A stretch of 14,087 nt of DNA from Oscillospiraceae bacterium (GTDB lineage: Bacteria > Bacillota > Clostridia > Oscillospirales > Ruminococcaceae). Location of the stretch: positions 1 to 14,087 of the forward strand of contig JAEDMB010000039.1 of NCBI GenBank assembly GCA_016303235.1, in the 5' to 3' direction. Both the position numbers and the translations under genes were made by a program. Positions 1 to 5,698 of the stretch are shown here, piece after piece; position 1 is the first letter of the stretch, and every line of letters begins with the position of its first letter. Under the pieces are notes generated by a model, which saw only the letters and a list, made by a program, of their open reading frames with translations, made no database searches and was not told the origin of the DNA.

Positions 1-676
1 CGGTTACAATATCGGCTGCCTGCTTTACAAAATCCATATCATGTTCAATGACAATAATTGTACATTCTTTCTTGATTTCTTTCAGAATTTCACCGGTTCT
101 GAATGTTTCAGGCTTACCCATTCCGGCAGCCGGTTCATCAAGCATAATGATTTCCGGTTTCTGTACCAGCTGCATTGCAATTTCCAGCCATTGTTTTTCG
201 CCATGTGCAAGACTTCCGGCACGTACATCTGCACGGCTGTCCAGTCCGACACGTTTTAACGTTGAATGTATATCTTTCATATCTTCTTCTGAAGGCTTAT
301 GAAAAATTGAATCAAGAATACCTTTATGTCCTTTAAGTGAGAGAATCATATTTTCTGTTACAGTAAGATTAACAAATACAGACGGAACCTGAAATTTTCT
401 TCCTATTCCCTCGCCGACAATTTTATATTCTTTCATTCCTGTAAGACGAACCGGCTCTCTGTTTTTCGGATAAAACATAACTGTTCCGGAAGTCGGTTTA
501 GTTTTTGCACATATAATATCAAGAAGTGTTGTTTTTCCTGCACCGTTAGGACCTATGAAAAAATGTACCGTATTACGCTTTACAGATGTCCTGACTTCTG
601 TCAGGGCATAAAATCCGTCAAAGCAGACCGAAATATTGTTTATTTCAAGTACTATATCTTCTTTTGACCTGCTCAT
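1..676 (-). CDS. urtD: Urea ABC transporter ATP-binding protein UrtD (3' end cut by window edge)
   Basis: One of the two cytoplasmic ATPases of the urea importer; it hydrolyses ATP to drive UrtB/UrtC. I translated it directly: 225 codons are present. Seen in order: Walker A GPNGAGKTT (residues 42-50), Q-loop in RKFQVPSVF (about 93-101), ABC signature LAHGEKQWLEI (156-166), Walker B IIMLDEP (176-182) and H-loop IEHDMDFV (210-217). The GEKQWLE signature resembles the GQKQWLE form of UrtD proteins and separates it from generic branched-chain amino acid ATPases. The start ATG at 676 overlaps the urtC stop in an ATGA (4-base overlap), with a GGAGGTGA site upstream. UrtD is normally near 250 residues, so roughly 25 C-terminal residues lie beyond position 1, where urtE is expected. 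Confidence 0.95.
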   Translation of the reverse strand, partial: MSRSKEDIVLEINNISVCFDGFYALTEVRTSVKRNTVHFFIGPNGAGKTTLLDIICAKTKPTSGTVMFYPKNREPVRLTGMKEYKIVGEGIGRKFQVPSVFVNLTVTENMILSLKGHKGILDSIFHKPSEEDMKDIHSTLKRVGLDSRADVRAGSLAHGEKQWLEIAMQLVQKPEIIMLDEPAAGMGKPETFRTGEILKEIKKECTIIVIEHDMDFVKQAADIVT

Positions 677-1776
677 GACTGTTTCACCTCCGTATGTGTG
701 CGACTGTTTTTCTGTCTGCGGATAAAAGCCGGAATCTGTTCCTTAACAATTCCTATGATACCGCCCTTGAAAAACAGAATAGTAATACAGAACACTGCAC
801 CAATAATATACTGCCATATTTCAACCATACTGCCGGAACTTAAATTATATTCGCAAAGATTAATAAGAAATGCTCCGATTACTGCACCGATAATAGTTCC
901 TCTGCCACCGACTGCAACCCAGATAATCATAGTGATTGAATAAGAAATAGTCATCTGGGACGGTGTGATACTGCCATTGAAATTTACAAAGACAGCACCG
1001 GCAATCCCTGCAAATACAGCTGAAAGCACATAGATAAATGTTTTATAGTTGCTTACTTTATATCCTGAAAAATATGTACGGTTTTCCCCGTCTCTTATGG
1101 CAATCAGAAGCTTGCCGAATTTTCTTCCGACAAGGAATTTTGCCAGTGAATAAATCAAAACAAGAATTATCAATGCAACATAGAAAAGCAGAAATAAATT
1201 TCCCTGATTTGATTCGCCCTTGATTTTTCCGAAAATTGTTTTAATTTCTGTAATGCCTACATTTCCGTTTGTATATGGAGACAAGGCAATAAAAATAGAA
1301 TAGGCTGCCCATGTCAGAGCCTGTGAGATAATGGAGAAGTAAACACCTTTGACACGTGTCTTAAAAATAAAGTAACCAATAACAAAGGCGAGAACAGCAG
1401 GAACGGCAACAATCATAATCAATGTCAAAGGCAGATACTGAAACGGACGCCAAATCAAAGGAAGCTCATCAAGACCGCCAATCTGCATAAAATCAGTTAT
1501 TTTACCGCCTGTTTCCTGAAGTTTCAGATACATCGCCATACAGTATCCGCCCAGAGCAAAATACAAGCCATGTCCAAGACTGAGAATACCGGTATAACCC
1601 CATATTAAATCCAGTCCAATTGCAACAACTGCAAAAGCGATACATTTTCCGAGAAACAGAACCATAGAGGTGCTTATCAGACCGGAATTCATCAGTACCG
1701 GCATAAGTGCAATCAGAATCACAATTACAGCAAAACAAATATTACTGCCTTGTTTTTTTACAAGCTGTTTCATCAT
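673..1776 (-). CDS. urtC: Urea ABC transporter permease UrtC
   Basis: Integral membrane permease of the branched-chain amino acid/urea (LivM-like) family; with UrtB it forms the path for urea across the cytoplasmic membrane. The 367-residue protein is very hydrophobic, with many predicted transmembrane helices. It carries the family block GYTGILSLGHGLYFALGGY (60-78) and a cytoplasmic loop AIRDGENRTYFSGYKV (about 226-241) of the type that contacts the ATPase. The start is ambiguous between two adjacent ATGs (1776 and 1773). The GGAGG site at 1779-1783 is only 2 bases from the first and 5 from the second, so 1773 may be the true start. It lies 12 bases after urtB and overlaps urtD by 4 bases, so the genes are probably co-transcribed and coupled in translation. 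Confidence 0.93.
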   Translation of the reverse strand: MMKQLVKKQGSNICFAVIVILIALMPVLMNSGLISTSMVLFLGKCIAFAVVAIGLDLIWGYTGILSLGHGLYFALGGYCMAMYLKLQETGGKITDFMQIGGLDELPLIWRPFQYLPLTLIMIVAVPAVLAFVIGYFIFKTRVKGVYFSIISQALTWAAYSIFIALSPYTNGNVGITEIKTIFGKIKGESNQGNLFLLFYVALIILVLIYSLAKFLVGRKFGKLLIAIRDGENRTYFSGYKVSNYKTFIYVLSAVFAGIAGAVFVNFNGSITPSQMTISYSITMIIWVAVGGRGTIIGAVIGAFLINLCEYNLSSGSMVEIWQYIIGAVFCITILFFKGGIIGIVKEQIPAFIRRQKNSRTHTEVKQS

Positions 1777-1788
1777 ATCCTCCTTTTT

Positions 1789-2694
1789 CTATTCATCAAG
1801 ATTTCTGCTCTTTATTACGAAAAGTCCCTGCGGACGCTTTTGCAGGAAAATAATAACAATCAGTAATACAATTGCTTTTGCAATAGTAGATGATGTATAA
1901 TTTTCTGTAAAAATACTTGCTGAACCAATAATAACAGAGCCTATAACTGTTCCCAGAAGTTTTCCGACACCGCCGAGAACAACCGCCATAAATGAATTTA
2001 CAATATAGCTCTGTCCGACAGTGGAATCAATTGAACCAAGCAACGCAATGGAACAGCCTGCTATGCCGGCAAGCCCTGAACCAATGGAAAATGTAATATT
2101 ATCTACTCTGCGGGAATTTATACCCATACACTGAGCCATAGTGCGGTTTTGCATAACAGCTCTCATCTGCTTTCCGAAATTAGATTTATACATTATAAAC
2201 CATACACAAAAAAGACACAATGCAACCATAAGGATAATAAATAAACGGTTATAGGAAAATGTACAGCCTCCTATTGTTATTCCTCCCTTGAGAAATGAAG
2301 GAGCATTGACATTTACACCCTGAGTTCCGAATATGCTCCTTGCCGTCTGTTGCAGAATAAGGCTTATTCCCCATGTTGCAAGCAAGCTGTCAATTTCTCT
2401 GCCGTATAATCTGGAAATAACAAATTTTTCCATAAGGCTTCCAAGCATAAATGTTACAAGAAATGCAACAGGTATAGCAATAAAATAATAAATATCCTGA
2501 AATCCGGACGGCACAAACCTATAAAAAATCTCCTGAACCACATAGGTCATATATGCACCAATCATAATAAATTCACCATGTGCCATATTTATAACACGCA
2601 TCAGACCAAATGTAATTGCCAGTCCGATAGAAGTGAGCAATATTATAGAACTCAGACTAATACCATTAAATAACGTATTTACAAATTGTTCCAT
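1789..2694 (-). CDS. urtB: Urea ABC transporter permease UrtB
   Basis: Membrane permease (LivH-like) and partner of UrtC in the urea importer. It has 301 residues, dominated by hydrophobic helices. Near the N-terminus is the hallmark stretch TFGLMRVINMAHGEFIMIGA (28-47), which is characteristic of UrtB. A cytoplasmic loop MRAVMQNRTMAQCMGINSRR (177-196) matches the ATPase-coupling loop of this family. The ATG at 2694 follows an AAAGGAGT ribosome binding site by about 7 bases. Its length fits short UrtB forms; some proteobacterial UrtB proteins are much longer at the N-terminus. It is separated from urtA by 120 bases containing a long hairpin, the widest gap inside the transporter module. Confidence 0.93.
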   Translation of the reverse strand: MEQFVNTLFNGISLSSIILLTSIGLAITFGLMRVINMAHGEFIMIGAYMTYVVQEIFYRFVPSGFQDIYYFIAIPVAFLVTFMLGSLMEKFVISRLYGREIDSLLATWGISLILQQTARSIFGTQGVNVNAPSFLKGGITIGGCTFSYNRLFIILMVALCLFCVWFIMYKSNFGKQMRAVMQNRTMAQCMGINSRRVDNITFSIGSGLAGIAGCSIALLGSIDSTVGQSYIVNSFMAVVLGGVGKLLGTVIGSVIIGSASIFTENYTSSTIAKAIVLLIVIIFLQKRPQGLFVIKSRNLDE

Positions 2695-2733
2695 ACAAAC
2701 ACTCCTTTATTAAAAACATTCGCCCGTCATAAA

Positions 2734-2784
2734 TATAGAATGATGCCGGATATTTACTGCTAAATATCCGAGCAGTCATCTATA
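2734..2784 (-). promoter_or_regulatory. Long imperfect hairpin between urtA and urtB
   Basis: The core is a perfect 10-base inverted repeat, CGGATATTTA at 2747-2756 and TAAATATCCG at 2761-2770, with a 4-base loop. Pairing continues outward with small bulges: TGC/GCA, TGA/TCA, and TATAGA (2734-2739) with TCTATA (2779-2784). No T-run follows on the minus strand, so it does not look like a strong terminator. Intercistronic hairpins after solute-binding protein genes often protect the upstream message and keep the binding protein in excess over its permeases. That role is inferred here. Confidence 0.6.
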
Positions 2785-2814
2785 ATTTAAGGGTGATAAA
2801 AGAAAAACTCTGAT

Positions 2815-4047
2815 TTATTCCAGTGGCTGGATTCCGGCAGAAACTGCCCAGTCATAAGTTGTAAGATAAGGGTCAGGCTCAACAGCTTCTGTTGCATAAA
2901 TTTCATGAATCAGACCATCTGTTCCGACCTCGCCAATGCGGACAGGCTTTGAAAGATGATGATTTTCACCGTTAATAGTAACAGTACCCTCAGGAGCATC
3001 AAAAGAAATATCTCCTTTTTCAATTGCTGAAACAACATCGCCTACTTCAAAGCTGTTTGCCTTTTCACAAGCTTCCTTCCAGAGATAAACTGCATCATAA
3101 GCAGCCTCCGCAGGGTCAGAAGTAACACGGTCATTTCCGTATTTTGCTTTATATGCATCTACAAATGCTGTATTTTTATCTGTTTCAGTAGTCTGATAAT
3201 AATTCCATGAAACTAAATGTCCCTGAAGAATATTAGCTCCGATAGTTGCAACTTCTTCTTCTGCGATTGAAAATGACATTGTCATATAATCATCACTTGT
3301 ATAATTTTTTTCAGACATCTGCTTAAAGAATGATACGTTTCCTGTGCCGTTAAGAGTATTTATAATAACTTCCGGCTTTGCAGATTCAATTTTTGAAATA
3401 ATTGCAGAGAAATCAGTCTGATCCATATCAGCATATTCTTCGCCGACGACCTCAAGACCTGCATTTTTCAACTGTGCGTTTATAATCATATTGGCAGTTC
3501 TCGGGAATACATAGTCAGAACCCAGAAGGAAAAATTTTGTATATCCTTGTTCAATAAGATATTCAATTGCAGGAACAATCTGCTGATTAGGTGCTGCACC
3601 GGTATAAATAATATTTTTCGAGGATTCCATACCCTCATACTGTACAGGATACCAGAGCAATGCATTGTAATCTTCAACAATCGGCTTTACAGCCTTTCTT
3701 GATGAAGATGTCCAGCAACCAAAAATTGTTGCAACCTTTTCACTGTCTATCAGTTTTTCTGCTTTAGTTGCAAAAGTTGAAGGTTCAGAAGCACCGTCCT
3801 CCTCAACATATTTAATCTGTTTTCCAAGTACACCGCCGGCTGAATTGATTTCTTCAATTGCAAGCACTTCTGCATCACGGACTGACTTTTCACTTATTGC
3901 CATAGAACCTGTTAAAGAATGAAGAAGTCCGACTTTTACAGTATCACTGTCTGATGCTGTCGGTTCACTTCCGCATGCAGTTAAAGAAATACCGATTGTC
4001 ATTGCAGACAGGACAGACATAATTTTTGAAAACATTTTCTTTTTCAT
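2815..4047 (-). CDS. urtA: Urea ABC transporter substrate-binding lipoprotein UrtA
   Basis: Extracellular lipid-anchored binding protein that captures urea for UrtBCDE. The start at 4047 is preferred over the in-frame ATG at 4083 because a GGAGGG site lies 7 bases upstream and the protein then begins with a proper lipoprotein signal: MKKK, a hydrophobic core and lipobox LTAC, with Cys25 as the predicted anchor. The mature part has the UrtA-type blocks VGLLHSLTGSMAISE, FGCWTSSSRKAV, LLWYPVQYEGME, YTGAAPNQQ and FFLLGSDYVFPRTAN, which separate UrtA from leucine-binding relatives. At 410 residues it has normal length. It heads the transporter module and is bordered by a terminator-like hairpin upstream and a long hairpin downstream. 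The related amide-binding FmdD family is the main alternative, less likely beside urease. Confidence 0.94.
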   Translation of the reverse strand: MKKKMFSKIMSVLSAMTIGISLTACGSEPTASDSDTVKVGLLHSLTGSMAISEKSVRDAEVLAIEEINSAGGVLGKQIKYVEEDGASEPSTFATKAEKLIDSEKVATIFGCWTSSSRKAVKPIVEDYNALLWYPVQYEGMESSKNIIYTGAAPNQQIVPAIEYLIEQGYTKFFLLGSDYVFPRTANMIINAQLKNAGLEVVGEEYADMDQTDFSAIISKIESAKPEVIINTLNGTGNVSFFKQMSEKNYTSDDYMTMSFSIAEEEVATIGANILQGHLVSWNYYQTTETDKNTAFVDAYKAKYGNDRVTSDPAEAAYDAVYLWKEACEKANSFEVGDVVSAIEKGDISFDAPEGTVTINGENHHLSKPVRIGEVGTDGLIHEIYATEAVEPDPYLTTYDWAVSAGIQPLE

Positions 4048-4062
4048 TGTTTTTCCCTCCAT

Positions 4063-4109
4063 AAAATAAAAAAATATCGGCATGTCATATTCATGAACAT
4101 ATCCGACAT
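4063..4109 (-). terminator. Terminator-like hairpin upstream of urtA (possible attenuator)
   Basis: On the minus strand ATGTCGG (4109-4103) pairs with CCGATAT (4080-4074) through 7 pairs including one G-T. An inner stem ATGT..CAT / ATG..ACAT has a 4-base loop. The right arm is followed by TTTTTTATTTT (4073-4063). This is the layout of an intrinsic terminator, placed between the stop of the kinase-like gene (4134) and the urtA ribosome binding site (4055-4060). Because no clear urtA promoter is visible in the 86-base gap, it may act as a partial terminator or attenuator. Confidence 0.55.
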
Positions 4110-4133
4110 CTTTGTCTTGATTTAGTTTTTTTA

Positions 4134-4829
4134 TCAGTACTCAATACCAAGCTGTCTGAGTGCCTTTGCATTTTCCTCTGTGCCTTTTTTAGAAAGAATA
4201 TCATTTCCCAACTTGATTTTCAGATACTGAATAATCAGTTCCGTACATTTTTCCTCTCCGATACGTTCGGAATTCAGTGTCATATCATAAAGAACCGGAT
4301 TTGTCCATACTTCACCGCCTGTATAGTATTTGTAGTAATCTGCACGGTACTTGTCAGTCTGATAAATCATCTTATGAGCTTCGTCTTCTGTGACTCCAAG
4401 CCTTTCAGTAACATTTCTGACACAGTATGCTCTTGGTGCTTCAATATAAACACTGACCACATTGTCATAATCTCTCAGCAGATGGTTGGCACACTTTCCG
4501 ATAATAATACAGGACTGATTTTTCCCGAGTTCACGAATGATTTTCGCCTGAATGTTATAAAGATTCACATCTGAAATAAAACTGCGTTCAGTAGGTTCTA
4601 CAATGTCATCACAATTGCTTGCTCTCATAAGCCGTTTAATAAGGTGATGACCTCTGAGTTTTTCATCTACCTGAAAAAACAAATCCTTATTTATGCCACT
4701 GTAATTAGATGCCATTGCAAGAATCTGACTTTCATAGCAGGGTATTCCAAGCTGTGCAGAAAGCTGTAAGCCAATCTGTTTTCCACCGCTTCCGAAACCT
4801 CGTGCAATAGTAATCACATAATTTTCCAT
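4134..4829 (-). CDS. Cytidylate-kinase-like family P-loop protein
   Basis: Predicted cytoplasmic nucleotide-binding protein of the cytidylate-kinase-like family (Pfam Cytidylate_kin_2 type), 231 residues. Seen: an N-terminal strand and P-loop variant ITIARGFGSGGKQIG (6-20), a central IIIGKCANHLL segment, a following VYIEAPRAYCVRNV segment, and a C-terminal YYKYYTGGEVWTNPVLYDM block typical of this family. The start at 4829 is chosen over the in-frame ATG at 4868 because GGAGGTGA (4842-4835) precedes it by about 5 bases and the P-loop sits at the usual distance. It is not a housekeeping Cmk. The true substrate of these homologues is generally unknown. Position between the regulators and urtA suggests co-expression with urea uptake, but no role in urea metabolism can be read from the sequence. 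Confidence 0.82.
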   Translation of the reverse strand: MENYVITIARGFGSGGKQIGLQLSAQLGIPCYESQILAMASNYSGINKDLFFQVDEKLRGHHLIKRLMRASNCDDIVEPTERSFISDVNLYNIQAKIIRELGKNQSCIIIGKCANHLLRDYDNVVSVYIEAPRAYCVRNVTERLGVTEDEAHKMIYQTDKYRADYYKYYTGGEVWTNPVLYDMTLNSERIGEEKCTELIIQYLKIKLGNDILSKKGTEENAKALRQLGIEY

Positions 4830-4844
4830 TTTTCTCACCTCCGT

Positions 4845-4860
4845 TACTGTAATTACAGTA
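4845..4860. promoter_or_regulatory. Perfect 16-base palindrome, candidate operator
   Basis: TACTGTAATTACAGTA is its own reverse complement. It overlaps the last four bases of the predicted -10 element and covers the predicted transcription start of the kinase-like gene, ending 2 bases before the GGAGGTGA site. A palindrome in this position is typical of a dimeric repressor site. The regulator is not identifiable from this window. Confidence 0.6.
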
Positions 4861-4884
4861 TACAACACAGAACAGAAACTTCAA
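4857..4884 (-). promoter_or_regulatory. Predicted promoter for the kinase-like gene and urt module
   Basis: On the minus strand: -35 TTGAAG (4884-4879), 16-base spacer, -10 TATACT (4862-4857). The -10 matches the sigma-A consensus at five of six bases and the -35 at four of six. It lies in the 94-base gap between the response regulator stop and the kinase-like start, so this module can be transcribed separately from the two-component genes. Confidence 0.55.
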
Positions 4885-4887
4885 ACC

Positions 4888-4921
4888 TAAAAAAGCAGAG
4901 AAAATACAATAAAAAACAGCA
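4888..4921. repeat. Direct repeat upstream of the -35, possible activator sites
   Basis: TAAAAAACAGCA (4910-4921) and TAAAAAAGCAGA (4888-4899) on the plus strand are similar and start 22 bases apart, about two helical turns. The inner copy ends 3 bases from the -35 element. Tandem sites in phase next to the -35 are usual for AraC-family activators, and an AraC-type regulator is encoded immediately upstream. The A-tracts are low complexity, so chance similarity is possible. Confidence 0.25.
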
Positions 4922-4923
4922 AA

Positions 4924-5691
4924 CTACATTTTTTCAAGCTCTGCACGAAACTGAGAGGGTGTTTCTCCGGTAATCTCCTTGAATATTTTTGTAAAGTAAT
5001 CTGTTGAAGAATATCCAAGTATATCACTGATTTCATATGTTTTATAGTTTCCTGTTTTCAGTAACTCTTTAGCATAGGAAATTTTCAGGACAGAGGAAAA
5101 ATAACTGAATGTTACTCCCGTTTTTTGTTTAAACTGTTTTCCGAAATAATCCTTGTTCAGTCCGAAGGATTCTGCTATATCTTCCATTGTAAAAGGTTTT
5201 CCGTAATGTTCCGAAAACCAGACAGCGATATTATGTATAAACTTTCCTTTGTCGTGCGGAACGCCGATTTTATCAAAAGCCTCTGAAACAGCCGGTTCTA
5301 ATATATCTGATTTGATTTTCTGCAAACGTTGTTTCACACGGTTCAGAACGTCTTCCATTTGCTTTTCGTTTACAGGTTTCAGAATATAATCAAAAGCTCC
5401 TAATATCAATCCCTGCCTTGCATATTCAAATTCATCATATGAGCTTGCGAAAACAACATTTGTATCAATATCACTCTGTTTAACTTTCCGGAGAAGTTCA
5501 ATCCCGTCTACAAAAGGCATACGGATATCCGTAAAAATCAAATCGAATGACTGTTCTTTAAGAATTTCCAGAGCATTTTTTCCGTTTGAAGCCTCAGCAG
5601 AAATCTGAAAGCCACAGGCTGTCCATACTTTCATTTTAGAGTAAATAAAACGCATTGCGGAATCATCTTCAACCAATAATACTTTATACAT
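4924..5691 (-). CDS. AraC-family response regulator (REC-HTH, YesN-like)
   Basis: Cytoplasmic DNA-binding response regulator of 255 residues and likely output of the adjacent phosphorelay. The N-terminal receiver has acidic residues Glu8/Asp9/Asp10, phosphoacceptor Asp55 in FTDIRMP, Ser83/Ser84 in the switch position and Lys105 in LKP. The C-terminal half (about 150-250) is an AraC DNA-binding domain with two helix-turn-helix units, the first around FTMEDIAESFGLNKDYFGKQF and the second around EISDILGYSSTDYFTKIFKE. The start at 5691 is used because the receiver begins MYKVLLVEDD there; the longer in-frame reading back to 5913 only adds sequence overlapping the kinase gene. The ribosome binding site AAGGGG is about 10 bases upstream, inside the end of the kinase gene, and the two genes are 7 bases apart, so they form one operon. 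Targets are inferred to be the flanking urea genes. Confidence 0.92.
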   Translation of the reverse strand: MYKVLLVEDDSAMRFIYSKMKVWTACGFQISAEASNGKNALEILKEQSFDLIFTDIRMPFVDGIELLRKVKQSDIDTNVVFASSYDEFEYARQGLILGAFDYILKPVNEKQMEDVLNRVKQRLQKIKSDILEPAVSEAFDKIGVPHDKGKFIHNIAVWFSEHYGKPFTMEDIAESFGLNKDYFGKQFKQKTGVTFSYFSSVLKISYAKELLKTGNYKTYEISDILGYSSTDYFTKIFKEITGETPSQFRAELEKM

Positions 5692-5698
5692 AATATAA

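Noticed and set aside
41..302. Plus-strand open frames near the left end
   Set aside because: They are antisense to urtD, whose Walker B, H-loop and signature motifs are read continuously on the minus strand.
4048..4083. 12 extra N-terminal residues on UrtA
   Set aside because: The longer start would put a hydrophobic stretch before the lipoprotein signal and would cover the good GGAGGG site and the hairpin T-run.
4134..4829. Housekeeping cytidylate kinase (cmk)
   Set aside because: The GFGSGGKQIG P-loop and overall pattern fit the cytidylate-kinase-like family rather than true Cmk, and the context is not that of cmk.
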